DNA of 64,000 bases, from positions 1 to 64,000 of the forward strand of contig JAQDAD010000001.1 in assembly GCA_027682205.1 (NCBI GenBank), written 5' to 3'. This document shows, piece after piece, positions 35,453-43,429 of the stretch. The position numbers were made by a program, and so were the translations under genes. The notes beneath the pieces were generated by a model. The model was not told the origin of the DNA, did not search any database, and saw nothing but the letters and a program-made list of their open reading frames with translations. Numbering within the stretch: position 1 is the stretch's first letter; each line of letters opens with the position of its first letter. The stretch comes from Streptococcaceae bacterium AF54-32pH5A (GTDB taxonomy: Bacteria > Bacillota > Bacilli > Lactobacillales > Streptococcaceae).

Positions 35453-36163
35453 ATGAAGGTACATTTTGTACTGCATGAAACATTTGAAGTTCCGAGCGCT
35501 TATCTAAAATGGGCTCTGGCACGAGGGCATCACATTACATCAACAAAGGTTTACGAAAAAGAACCTCTTCCTGAAACAATTGACGGGATTGATTTTCTGA
35601 TTGTCATGGGTGGTCCCCAATCTCCTGATGAGGATAAAGAAAACTTCCCATACTATGACCCTAAGGCTGAGCTTACTTTTATGAAAGAAGCGATTGCTGC
35701 AGATATCTATATTGTTGGTGTCTGTCTTGGTGCTCAGCTCTTGTCTGTTGCCTATGGTGCGAAGTATGAACATAGTCCAGAGCGTGAAATCGGTATTTTT
35801 CCAATAACTCTAACTGAAGCTGGTTTAAAAGACGAGCATGTCAAAAAACTTGGACCAACTCTAATTTCCGGTCACTGGCACGGTGATATGCCAGGACTGA
35901 TAGATGAGGCTGTCGTCTTGGCGACGAGTCAAGGTTGTCCACGCCAAATTATTCGCTTCAGTCCTAAGCATTATGCATTTCAGGCTCATTTGGAATTTGA
36001 TTCAGAAGCAGTAGAACTCTTAATTGCTGCGGATGGTGAGGAGCAATTAAGAAAGCAAAGTGAAAAGTTACCTTTTGTTCAAACACCAGAAGAATTACGT
36101 GAAAACGATTACTCTGAAATGAATGCAAAACTGTACGCATTTTTAGATTCATTGGTAAATTAG
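35453..36163 (+). CDS. Class I glutamine amidotransferase-like protein
   Basis: The 236-residue protein resembles the GMP-synthase-type glutaminase domain as a free-standing protein: LIVMGGPQSPDED, nucleophile cysteine in VGVCLGAQLLSVAYGA, and the His-x-Glu pair in YAFQAHLEFD. No synthetase domain follows. GAGAAGAAA is a moderate ribosome-binding site before the ATG at 35453. Placed among nucleoside salvage genes; the acceptor of ammonia, if any, is unknown. Confidence 0.85.
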   Translation: MKVHFVLHETFEVPSAYLKWALARGHHITSTKVYEKEPLPETIDGIDFLIVMGGPQSPDEDKENFPYYDPKAELTFMKEAIAADIYIVGVCLGAQLLSVAYGAKYEHSPEREIGIFPITLTEAGLKDEHVKKLGPTLISGHWHGDMPGLIDEAVVLATSQGCPRQIIRFSPKHYAFQAHLEFDSEAVELLIAADGEEQLRKQSEKLPFVQTPEELRENDYSEMNAKLYAFLDSLVN

Positions 36164-36176
36164 GAACCACAGAAAG

Positions 36177-36217
36177 GCAGGATTCCAGATTTGGAAGAAA
36201 ACTTGGAATCACCCTGC
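36177..36217. other. Imperfect hairpin after the amidotransferase gene
   Basis: GCAGGATTCCA (36177-36187) pairs with TGGAAT (36204-36209) and CCTGC (36213-36217) with a 3-nt bulge. There is no T-tract, so termination is doubtful. Confidence 0.35.
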
Positions 36218-36278
36218 TATGAAATCAAAAGGTGTAGTAGGTATTTAATACTAACCCTCTTTAAACTTTATATAAAAA

Positions 36279-36330
36279 GAAAGGTAGAGCGTGTGTTTTT
36301 ATTTGAACACGAGCGAAAAACTTTTCATAA
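36279..36330 (+). repeat. deoD-leader RNA unit A (truncated)
   Basis: GAAAGGTAGAG (36279-36289), a short hairpin (GTGTTT 36293-36298 with GAACAC 36305-36310) and GAGCG (36311-36315). It shares TTTGAACACGAGCG-AAAACTT with unit C but lacks the long distal hairpin and the TGTCGC end. Confidence 0.6.
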
Positions 36331-36338
36331 CAATAAAA

Positions 36339-36468
36339 GAAAGGATGGGTGAACCGTATTCACTGAACTGAATACGGGCGGAGAACTGTGTAAAAAAGAT
36401 AAACTGTCTAGCATCTGCAATGTGTCGTCAGTTTCCTATTTTTACTTTGTTCTCTGTCGCTATCCTGA
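36339..36468 (+). promoter_or_regulatory. deoD-leader RNA unit B, riboswitch-like three-way junction
   Basis: P1: GGATGG (36343-36348) with CTATCC (36460-36465). P2: CCGTATTCA (36354-36362) with TGAATACGG (36369-36377). P3: GAGAAC (36381-36386), GTAAAAA (36390-36396) and AAACTG (36401-36406) pair in order with GTTCTC (36449-36454), TTTTTAC (36439-36445) and CAGTTT (36429-36434). GTGA, GCGG and TGTCGC lie at the junction and recur in unit C. Function is inferred. Confidence 0.6.
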
Positions 36469-36479
36469 ATATAAAAAAA

Positions 36480-36605
36480 GAAAGGTAGAGTGAGGTGTTC
36501 TAATTTGAACACGAGCGGAAAACTTGGAAAATAGATAATCTGACTCAGAAATCAGGATTTCTCGTCAGATTCCTAATTTTCAGTCGTTTTCTTGTCGCTC
36601 TTTGT
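36480..36605 (+). promoter_or_regulatory. deoD-leader RNA unit C, riboswitch-like three-way junction
   Basis: P1 is short: AGAG (36487-36490) with CTCT (36598-36601). P2: GTGTTC (36495-36500) with GAACAC (36507-36512). P3: GAAAAC (36518-36523), GAAAAT (36527-36532), AATCTGAC (36537-36544) pair with GTTTTC (36586-36591), ATTTTC (36576-36581), GTCAGATT (36564-36571). The stems differ in sequence from unit B but keep the fold, and the joints keep TGA, GAGCGG and TGTCGC. It ends 10 nt before the deoD ATG. Confidence 0.6.
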
Positions 36606-36615
36606 ATCATAAATT

Positions 36616-37326
36616 ATGTCTATCCATATTGCTGCTCAGCAGGGTGAAATTGCTGATAAAATTCTTCTTCCTGGGGATCCTCTTCGTGCTAAGTTTATTG
36701 CGGAGAACTTCCTTGAAGATGCTGTTTGTTTTAACGAAGTGCGTAACATGTTTGGTTACACTGGTACTTACAAAGGTCACCGTGTATCTGTCATGGGAAC
36801 TGGGATGGGAATGCCATCCATTTCTATCTATGCGCGTGAGTTAATTGTTGACTACGGTGTGAAAAAATTAATCCGTGTGGGAACTGCGGGTTCTTTGAAT
36901 GAGGATGTCCATGTCCGTGAATTGGTTTTGGCACAAGCAGCTGCTACCAACTCAAATATCGTCCGTAATGATTGGCCCCAGTATGATTTTCCGCAAATTG
37001 CTAGCTTTGATTTGCTGGACAAGGCCTACCATATTGCAAAAGAACACGGTATGACAACCCACGTTGGGAACGTTTTGTCATCTGATGTCTTTTACTCAAA
37101 CTACTTTGAAAAGAATATCGAGCTTGGTAAATGGGGAGTCAAGGCTGTGGAAATGGAAGCAGCAGCACTTTACTATCTGGCAGCCCAACACCATGTGGAT
37201 GCACTTGCTATTATGACTATTTCTGATAGCTTGGTCAATCCAGACGAAGACACAACAGCTGAGGAACGCCAAAATACCTTCACCGATATGATGAAGGTTG
37301 GTTTGGAAACCTTGATTGCAGAGTAA
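36616..37326 (+). CDS. deoD: Purine nucleoside phosphorylase DeoD (hexameric)
   Basis: DeoD phosphorolyses adenosine, inosine and their deoxy forms. The 236-residue protein has the trimer-of-dimers class motifs: [18 protein letters not shown] (about 17-34), [25 protein letters not shown] (substrate Glu) and TISDSLV with the catalytic aspartate. The ATG at 36616 has no Shine-Dalgarno; directly before it lies the end of structured unit C. Expression is therefore probably set by that leader. Its 3' end is duplicated downstream at 38313-38369. Confidence 0.96.
   Translation: MSIHIAAQQGEIADKILLPGDPLRAKFIAENFLEDAVCFNEVRNMFGYTGTYKGHRVSVMGTGMGMPSISIYARELIVDYGVKKLIRVGTAGSLNEDVHVRELVLAQAAATNSNIVRNDWPQYDFPQIASFDLLDKAYHIAKEHGMTTHVGNVLSSDVFYSNYFEKNIELGKWGVKAVEMEAAALYYLAAQHHVDALAIMTISDSLVNPDEDTTAEERQNTFTDMMKVGLETLIAE
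37270..37326 (+). repeat. deoD 3' end, source copy of a 57-bp direct repeat
   Basis: The last 57 bp of deoD match 38313-38369 at 56 of 57 positions, in the same orientation. The pair flanks sir2. Confidence 0.9.
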
Positions 37327-37410
37327 TTAGAGAATAGATTTTCAATTACATTAGTTACAAGAACTGTTGTAAGTGATTTATTTTCAATATCTAAGCAATG
37401 ATAAAGAAAG

Positions 37411-37446
37411 AGTTGAAAATCAAACTATTGATTTTCAACTTTTTTA
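37411..37446 (+). terminator. Terminator before sir2
   Basis: AGTTGAAAATC (37411-37421) pairs perfectly with GATTTTCAACT (37430-37440), then TTTTT. It ends 11 nt before the sir2 ribosome-binding site, so it could end deoD transcription or attenuate sir2. Confidence 0.85.
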
Positions 37447-37470
37447 GAACCCAGCTTAAGGAGAGATGTG

Positions 37471-38202
37471 ATGGATAAAATAGAACTATTACAAGATTTG
37501 ATTGATAAAAGCCACAGAATAGTCTTTTTCGGAGGGGCAGGAGTGTCAACCGAGTCTAATATCCCAGATTTTCGTAGTTCAGATGGTGTTTATAGTCATC
37601 AGTTAGGCCGTCATTTTACGGCAGAGCAACTCGTTTCTCGGACCATGTTTGAGCGCTATCCAGAAGATTTTTTTGACTTTTATAAGAAATACCTGATTTA
37701 TCCAGAAGCCAAGCCTAATGCTGCTCATACTTATCTAGCTGCTTTGGAAAAGACAGGCAAGCTAAAGGCTGTTGTGACACAAAATATTGATAGTCTTCAT
37801 GAAAGGGCAGGCTCCCAAAAGGTCTTTAAATTGCATGGGAACGCGGACCGAAATTACTGCTTAGGTTGTCAACGTTTCTATAACTTAACTGATTTTCTGG
37901 CCCTCGAGGGACCTGTTCCCCACTGCCTAGACTGTGGCAAGGTGGTCAAGCCTGACGTGACCTTGTATGAAGAATCACTTGACATGGATGTCTTTAGCCA
38001 AGCTGCACAAGCTATTCGGCAAGCTGACTTGCTGATTATTGGTGGGACTTCCTTAGTTGTTTATCCTGCAGCTAGCCTAGTAAACTATTTTTCTGGGACA
38101 AATCTGGTCGTTATCAATAAAACCAGTACTCCACAAGACAGCCAAGCTACATTGGTCATTGAAGGCAAGATAGGAGAAGTATTTTCGAAATTGAGACAAT
38201 AA
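37471..38202 (+). CDS. SIR2 family NAD-dependent protein deacylase
   Basis: The 243-residue protein is a complete sirtuin: GGAGVSTESNIPDFRS (about residues 19-34), TQNIDSLHERAGS, catalytic histidine in KLHGNADRNYC, a four-cysteine zinc site (CLGC and CLDCGK), and GTSLVVYPAA. It removes acyl groups from lysines or acts as an ADP-ribosyltransferase. ATG at 37471 fits AAGGAG (37458-37463); a GTG 3 nt earlier is possible. It sits between direct repeats of the deoD end, which suggests insertion by recombination. Confidence 0.92.
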   Translation: MDKIELLQDLIDKSHRIVFFGGAGVSTESNIPDFRSSDGVYSHQLGRHFTAEQLVSRTMFERYPEDFFDFYKKYLIYPEAKPNAAHTYLAALEKTGKLKAVVTQNIDSLHERAGSQKVFKLHGNADRNYCLGCQRFYNLTDFLALEGPVPHCLDCGKVVKPDVTLYEESLDMDVFSQAAQAIRQADLLIIGGTSLVVYPAASLVNYFSGTNLVVINKTSTPQDSQATLVIEGKIGEVFSKLRQ

Positions 38203-38312
38203 AAGAATTTTAGAAGATAGCAACAAAACCTTGTTACTTGAAAGAGAAAACTATCTCATTCATTGACCATAATCTTGCTCTTTAAGAATTACTAAAAACT
38301 GGCTGAGAAAAT

Positions 38313-38369
38313 CAAAACACCTTCACCGATATGATGAAGGTTGGTTTGGAAACCTTGATTGCAGAGTAA
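38313..38369 (+). pseudogene. Duplicated 3' fragment of deoD
   Basis: A 57-bp fragment identical, except at one position, to the end of deoD, including its TAA. Weaker similarity continues upstream (GGCTGAG near 38301). It is a relic of a duplication or homologous insertion that brought in sir2. The rest of 38203-38312 shows no gene. Confidence 0.85.
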
Positions 38370-38380
38370 AATGTAAAAGA

Positions 38381-38413
38381 AAATCCTGATTTCAAGTGGA
38401 ATCAGGATTTTTT
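38381..38413. terminator. Bidirectional terminator between sir2 and rqcH
   Basis: AAATCCTGATT (38381-38391) pairs perfectly with AATCAGGATTT (38400-38410). The stop codon of the minus-strand gene lies inside the hairpin. Confidence 0.85.
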
Positions 38414-40057
38414 CATGGATGCGATTTTTTCAGGGTCTGGTGTTACGCGAAGGGTCTTTTGTCCTGTGTAGGTTACAAAACCGGGTTTTCCACCAGTTGG
38501 TTTGTTGAGTTTCTTGACTTCAATCATATCTACTTGCACGAGATTTGACAAGCGCCCTTTGGAGAAATAGGCAGCAAGTTCTGCTGCATCTGTCTTGACT
38601 TCGTCAGAAGGATTGAGATTGCCTGAGATGACGACATGGCTTCCAGGGATGTCCTTGGCATGGAACCAAAGTTCCTCCTTTCGAGCCATTTTAAAGGTTA
38701 GCTCTTCATTTTGCAAGTTGTTTCGTCCGACATAGATGATGGTTTTCCCGTCACTAGCCAGATACTGTTCTGGTTTTTTGCGTTTCTGAATTTTCTCGCG
38801 TTGGCGTCTTCTAATAAAGCCTGTTTGAATCAATTCTTCACGGATTTCAGCGATTTCTTCTAGTCCTGCTTGGTTGAGAACTGTTTCCACGCTTTCAAGA
38901 TAAAGAATAGTAGCCTTGGTTTCTTCGATCAGCTCAGTCAGGTATTTGACAGCTTCTTTGAGTTTCTGATAGCGTTTAAAGTAGCGTTGGGCATTCTGAC
39001 TGGGAGTCAAAGCCTTATCAAGCGAAATGGTGATGGGCTGGTTGGTGTAGTAATTATCCAGGGTAACCTGGTCTTGGTCATTGGGAACTTGGTGGAGGAA
39101 GGTTGTTAGCAATTCTCCTTTTTGGCGAAACTCCTCAGCGTTGTCTGTCGCCAGTAATTCTTTTTCTTGTTTTTTTAGTTTGTGGCGATTTTTCTGAAGT
39201 TCATTTTCAACACGTCGAATCAGTTCGCTGGCTTGCTGTTTGACGCGGTCGCGCTCTGCCTTGTCCTTATAGTAGGTATCCAGAAGATCAGAAAGGCTGG
39301 CAAAAGACTCTCCTACACTATTTTCGAAGGGAACTGGACTGAAAGAAGTCTCCGTTAGGTAAGGTTTAGTTTCTTGTCCGAAAAAGTGACGGAAAGTGGA
39401 GAGTTTATCACGAACCAAGAGCCTTTCCAGTTCGTTTGCGGTATCTCTTCCTAGACCTTGAAAAAGGCTTTGAAGATTTTTTGCAGTTAGTTCTTGGGTT
39501 TGCAAGATTTCAAAGAGTTTTTCATCCTTGACAGTAAAAGGATTGAGAGACTCGGTGCCTGGCGGAGCGATATAGGTCGATCCTGGAAGTAAGGTGCGGT
39601 AGCTGTTTTGTGAGAAGCCGACGTGTTTGATGACTTCGAGGATTTTATGGCTACTTTTATCCACGAGGAGAATATTGCTGTGTTTGCCCATAATCTCGAT
39701 AATCAAGGTAGCCTGAATATGGTCCCCAATCTCATTTTTATTGGAAACTGTAATTTCCACAATACGGTCATTTTCGATTTGCTCGATCGATTCAATCAGA
39801 GCACCCTGCAAATACTTTCTCAAAACCATGATAAAAGTGGAAGGTTGGGCTGGATTTTCAAAGGTTGTTTGGGTCAGCTGGATGCGACCAAAAACGGGAT
39901 GAGCAGAGAGGAGCAGGCGATGGCTTTGGCGGTTGCTGCGGATTTGCAAGACCAACTCTTGTTCAAAAGGCTGATTGATTTTTTGGATGCGACCATTGAC
40001 CAACTCGCTTCGCAATTCCTCAACCATGTGGTGTAAAAAAAATCCGTCAAATGACAT
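38402..40057 (-). CDS. pavA: RqcH/PavA (NFACT family)
   Basis: The protein is the streptococcal fibronectin-binding PavA/Fbp54, the bacterial RqcH homologue that adds alanine tails to nascent chains on split 50S subunits. The 551-residue protein has the NFACT-N domain (SFDGFFLHHMVEEL start), a coiled-coil middle (about 260-420, RVENELQKNRHKLKKQEKEL), and the NFACT-R domain with ELWFHAKDIPGSHVVI. No signal peptide is present. The minus-strand ATG at 40057 with AAGGAGAG is preferred over the 9-codon extension. Confidence 0.93.
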   Translation of the reverse strand: MSFDGFFLHHMVEELRSELVNGRIQKINQPFEQELVLQIRSNRQSHRLLLSAHPVFGRIQLTQTTFENPAQPSTFIMVLRKYLQGALIESIEQIENDRIVEITVSNKNEIGDHIQATLIIEIMGKHSNILLVDKSSHKILEVIKHVGFSQNSYRTLLPGSTYIAPPGTESLNPFTVKDEKLFEILQTQELTAKNLQSLFQGLGRDTANELERLLVRDKLSTFRHFFGQETKPYLTETSFSPVPFENSVGESFASLSDLLDTYYKDKAERDRVKQQASELIRRVENELQKNRHKLKKQEKELLATDNAEEFRQKGELLTTFLHQVPNDQDQVTLDNYYTNQPITISLDKALTPSQNAQRYFKRYQKLKEAVKYLTELIEETKATILYLESVETVLNQAGLEEIAEIREELIQTGFIRRRQREKIQKRKKPEQYLASDGKTIIYVGRNNLQNEELTFKMARKEELWFHAKDIPGSHVVISGNLNPSDEVKTDAAELAAYFSKGRLSNLVQVDMIEVKKLNKPTGGKPGFVTYTGQKTLRVTPDPEKIASMKKS

Positions 40058-40087
40058 CGTTCTCTCCTTGTGATTGTATTCCATAGT

Positions 40088-40093
40088 ATTATA
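40088..40093 (-). promoter_or_regulatory. -10 of the rqcH/pavA promoter
   Basis: On the minus strand TATAAT occurs with GATATAAT context, about 31 nt before the start codon. It is divergent from the ybeY promoter 35 bp away. Confidence 0.55.
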
Positions 40094-40123
40094 TCAAAAA
40101 GGTAGAATAAAATCATGGAAATA

Positions 40124-40132
40124 TGGTATAAT
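40124..40132 (+). promoter_or_regulatory. Extended -10 promoter of the ybeY operon
   Basis: TGGTATAAT, a consensus extended -10. The start codon of ybeY is 30 nt downstream. Confidence 0.7.
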
Positions 40133-40161
40133 AAAGCCAAGTAAAGAGAATCGAGAAGTAC

Positions 40162-40659
40162 ATGTATATTGAAATGGTAGATGAAACTGGTCAAGTTTCA
40201 CAAGAAATCTTGCACCAAACCCAAGAAATTTTGGAATTTGCAGCCCAAAAAATAGGAAAAGAAGACAAGGAGATGGCAGTCACTTTTGTGACCAACGAGC
40301 GTAGCCACGAACTCAACCTCGAGTACCGTGACACCGATCGTCCGACAGATGTCATCAGCCTTGAGTATAAGCCAGAGTTGGATATTGCCTTTGATGAAGA
40401 AGATTTGATTGAAAATCCTGAATTAGCAGAAATGATGTCCGAGTTTGATGCCTATATTGGGGAACTTTTCATCTCTATCGATAAAGCGCATGAGCAGGCC
40501 GAGGAATACGGTCATAGCTTTGAGCGTGAGATGGGCTTCTTGGCAGTACACGGCTTTTTACATATCAATGGCTACGATCACTACACTCCGGAAGAAGAAG
40601 CGGAGATGTTCGGTTTACAAGAAGAAATTTTGACAGCCTATGGACTCACAAGACAATAA
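40162..40659 (+). CDS. ybeY: Endoribonuclease / rRNA maturation factor YbeY
   Basis: YbeY is a metal-dependent endoribonuclease in rRNA 3'-end maturation. The 165-residue protein carries the zinc motif [11 protein letters not shown] (about 132-142) and TDVISLEY (family DVLSFP-like) near residue 57. It heads the ybeY-dgkA-era operon, which is conserved in Firmicutes. Its end overlaps dgkA by 20 nt. Confidence 0.95.
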   Translation: MYIEMVDETGQVSQEILHQTQEILEFAAQKIGKEDKEMAVTFVTNERSHELNLEYRDTDRPTDVISLEYKPELDIAFDEEDLIENPELAEMMSEFDAYIGELFISIDKAHEQAEEYGHSFEREMGFLAVHGFLHINGYDHYTPEEEAEMFGLQEEILTAYGLTRQ

Positions 40660-41035
40660 ACGAAAATGGAAAAATCGTGACCTGGTATCTAGTTTAGAAT
40701 TTGCCCTTACAGGAATTCTGACTGCTTTCAAGGAAGAACGCAATATGCGAAAACATGCAGTGACGGCTCTAGTAGTCATCCTTGCAGGTTTTGTTTTTCA
40801 GGTGTCACGAATCGAATGGCTCTTTCTCCTAATGAGCATTTTCTTGGTAGTAGCCTTTGAGATTATTAACTCTGCTATTGAAAATGTAGTGGATTTAGCC
40901 AGTCACTATCACTTTTCTATGTTGGCAAAGAAAGCCAAGGACATGGCGGCAGGAGCCGTGCTTGTGGTCTCACTTTTTGCCGCTTTGACAGGTGCGCTTA
41001 TATTTCTCCCACGCATTTGGGATTTACTATTTTAA
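40640..41035 (+). CDS. dgkA: Diacylglycerol/undecaprenol kinase
   Basis: The 131-residue membrane protein has three hydrophobic helices (about 37-55, 57-77 and 103-125) and the family motif [13 protein letters not shown] (about 74-86). In Gram-positives DgkA phosphorylates undecaprenol to recycle the cell-wall lipid carrier. It lies between ybeY and era, overlapping ybeY, and is presumably translated by coupling. Confidence 0.93.
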   Translation: MDSQDNKRKWKNRDLVSSLEFALTGILTAFKEERNMRKHAVTALVVILAGFVFQVSRIEWLFLLMSIFLVVAFEIINSAIENVVDLASHYHFSMLAKKAKDMAAGAVLVVSLFAALTGALIFLPRIWDLLF

Positions 41036-41051
41036 ACAATAAGAGGAAATT

Positions 41052-41951
41052 ATGACATTTAAATCAGGCTTTGTAGCCATTTTAGGACGTCCCAATGTTG
41101 GGAAGTCAACCTTTTTAAATCACGTTATGGGGCAAAAGATTGCTATCATGAGTGACAAGGCGCAAACAACGCGCAATAAAATCATGGGGATTTACACCAC
41201 GGATAAGGAACAAATCGTCTTTATCGACACACCAGGAATTCACAAGCCTAAAACAGCTCTTGGGGATTTCATGGTGGAATCTGCCTACAGTACCCTTCGT
41301 GAAGTGGATACTGTTCTATTCATGGTGCCAGCTGATGAGCCACGTGGTAAAGGCGACGACATGATTATCGAGCGTCTGAAAGCAGCCAAGGTTCCAGTGA
41401 TTTTGGTGGTCAATAAGATTGACAAGGTTCATCCAGACCAACTTCTGACTCAGATTGATGACTTCCGTAACCAGATGGACTTTAAGGAGATTGTGCCTAT
41501 CTCAGCCCTTCAGGGAAATAATGTTTCTCGTCTAATCGACATTCTTAGTGAAAATCTGGAGGAAGGTTTCCAGTATTTCCCAGCTGATCAAATCACAGAT
41601 CACCCAGAGCGTTTCTTGGTCTCAGAGATGATTCGTGAGAAAGTTTTGCACCTAACTCGTGAAGAGATTCCTCACTCAGTCGCAGTAGTGGTTGACTCTA
41701 TGAAACGTGACGAAGAGACCGACAAGGTTCATATTCGGGCGACCATTATGGTTGAGCGCGATAGCCAAAAAGGCATTATCATCGGAAAAGGTGGCGCTAT
41801 GCTCAAGAAAATTGGGACCATGGCCCGTCGTGATATCGAACTCATGCTAGGGGACAAGGTCTTCCTAGAAACCTGGGTCAAGGTCAAGAAAAACTGGCGT
41901 GATAAAAAGCTAGATTTGGCTGACTTTGGCTATAATGAAAAAGAATACTAA
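41052..41951 (+). CDS. era: GTPase Era
   Basis: Era is an essential GTPase that binds the 3' end of 16S rRNA during 30S assembly. The 299-residue protein has G1 GRPNVGKS (12-19), G2 TTR, G3 DTPGIH, G4 NKID, and a C-terminal KH domain with [22 protein letters not shown] is before the ATG. The gene set ybeY-dgkA-era works on rRNA maturation and envelope lipid recycling. Confidence 0.97.
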   Translation: MTFKSGFVAILGRPNVGKSTFLNHVMGQKIAIMSDKAQTTRNKIMGIYTTDKEQIVFIDTPGIHKPKTALGDFMVESAYSTLREVDTVLFMVPADEPRGKGDDMIIERLKAAKVPVILVVNKIDKVHPDQLLTQIDDFRNQMDFKEIVPISALQGNNVSRLIDILSENLEEGFQYFPADQITDHPERFLVSEMIREKVLHLTREEIPHSVAVVVDSMKRDEETDKVHIRATIMVERDSQKGIIIGKGGAMLKKIGTMARRDIELMLGDKVFLETWVKVKKNWRDKKLDLADFGYNEKEY

Positions 41952-41999
41952 GTAGAGGTGGGCTCATGCCTGCTTCTTGTTTTTACAGAAGGAGGACTT

Positions 42000-42824
42000 A
42001 TGCCTGAATTACCTGAGGTTGAAACGGTTCGTCGTGGCTTAGAAAAATTGATTTTAGGAAAGAAGATTTCTAATATAGAGATTGCTTATTCTAAGATGAT
42101 CAAGACAGATTTGGACGAGTTTCAAAAGGGAGTGCCTGGTCAGATTGTTGAGTCCATGGGGCGTCGTGGAAAATATCTACTTTTTTACCTGACTGACAAG
42201 GTCTTGATTTCTCATTTGCGAATGGAAGGCAAGTATTTTTACTATCCAGACCAGGTACCTGAACGCAAGCATGCCCATGTTTTCATTCAGTTTGAAGATG
42301 GTGGTACACTTGTTTATGAGGATGTACGTAAGTTTGGCACTATGGAACTGCTGGCACCCGACCTATTGGAAGCCTACTTTGTTTCTAAAAAATTAGGGCC
42401 TGAACCAAGAGAGCAAGACTTTGATTTGCAGTCCTTTCAAGCTGCCCTAGCCAAATCTAAAAAGCCTATCAAATCCCATCTTTTAGATCAGACCTTGGTA
42501 GCTGGCCTGGGAAATATCTATGTGGATGAGGTCCTCTGGCGGGCTCAGGTCCATCCAGCTAGAGCTTCCCAAACTTTGACAGTAGCAGAAGCGACAGCCA
42601 TTCATGACCAGACCATTGCTGTTTTGGGACAGGCTGTTGAAAAAGGCGGATCAACCATTCGAACCTATACCAATGCCTTTGGCGAAGATGGAACCATGCA
42701 GGATTTTCATCAGGTCTATGATAAGGCTGGTCAAGCATGTTCATGCTGTGGCACCATCATTGAGAAATTCCAGCTTGGCGGAAGGGGAACTCATTTTTGT
42801 CCCCAGTGTCAAAGGAGGGACTGA
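42000..42824 (+). CDS. mutM: Formamidopyrimidine-DNA glycosylase
   Basis: MutM (Fpg) removes 8-oxoguanine and cuts the abasic site. The 274-residue protein has the obligatory N-terminus MPELPEVE, with proline as nucleophile after Met removal and glutamate E3; the lysine K57-type loop; and a C-terminal zinc finger with CSCCG and CPQCQ. The ATG at 42000 follows GGAGG; the upstream in-frame ATG at 41958 is rejected because Pro2 must be N-terminal. The stop overlaps coaE. Confidence 0.97.
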   Translation: MPELPEVETVRRGLEKLILGKKISNIEIAYSKMIKTDLDEFQKGVPGQIVESMGRRGKYLLFYLTDKVLISHLRMEGKYFYYPDQVPERKHAHVFIQFEDGGTLVYEDVRKFGTMELLAPDLLEAYFVSKKLGPEPREQDFDLQSFQAALAKSKKPIKSHLLDQTLVAGLGNIYVDEVLWRAQVHPARASQTLTVAEATAIHDQTIAVLGQAVEKGGSTIRTYTNAFGEDGTMQDFHQVYDKAGQACSCCGTIIEKFQLGGRGTHFCPQCQRRD

Positions 42825-43429
42825 TGGGAAAAATCATTGGAATCACAGGAGGAATTGCTTCGGGTAAATCAACTGTGACAAATTTTCTGAGACAGCAAGG
42901 CTATCAAGTGGTGGATGCCGACGCAGTTGTTCACCAGCTACAGAAACCTGGAGGCCGTCTGTATCAGGTCTTAGTTCAGCACTTTGGACAGGAAATTCTC
43001 TTAGAAAATGGAGAACTCAATCGCCCTCTCCTAGCTAGTCTCATCTTTTCAAAAACTGAAGAGCGGGAATGGTCTAAGCAAACACAAGGAGAGATTATTC
43101 GTGAGGAACTGGCAGCATTGCGAGATCAGTTAGCTCAGACAGAAGCTATCTTTTTCATGGATATTCCCCTACTTTTTGAGCAAGACTATGCCAACTGGTT
43201 TGATGAAATTTGGTTGATCTATGTGGATCGAGATGTTCAGGTGGAACGTTTCATGAAACGGAATCAGCTTTCTAAGGAAGTCGCCGAGTCGCGTCTGGCA
43301 ATCCAGTGGTCTTTAGAAGAAAAAAAGGGCTTGGCGACTCATGTCCTAGATAACAATGGCAGTCGTGATCAGCTTGTGAGTCAAGTAGTGAAGTTACTTG
43401 AAGGAGGCGATAGTTGTGCAAGAGATTAG
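42824..43429 (+). CDS. coaE: Dephospho-CoA kinase
   Basis: CoaE catalyses the last step of coenzyme A synthesis. The 201-residue protein has the P-loop GGIASGKST (8-16), DADAVVHQL (family DAD motif) and the lid region with QxxxxxR residues. Its ATG overlaps the mutM stop by 1 nt (TGATG), and AGGAGGG precedes it. The frame is open to 42797 but the upstream part is not family sequence. Confidence 0.96.
   Translation: MGKIIGITGGIASGKSTVTNFLRQQGYQVVDADAVVHQLQKPGGRLYQVLVQHFGQEILLENGELNRPLLASLIFSKTEEREWSKQTQGEIIREELAALRDQLAQTEAIFFMDIPLLFEQDYANWFDEIWLIYVDRDVQVERFMKRNQLSKEVAESRLAIQWSLEEKKGLATHVLDNNGSRDQLVSQVVKLLEGGDSCARD

Noticed and set aside
36270..36611. CRISPR array or insertion element before deoD
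   Set aside because: Units are long, differ in stem sequence, have no regular spacers, no transposase and no terminal inverted repeats.
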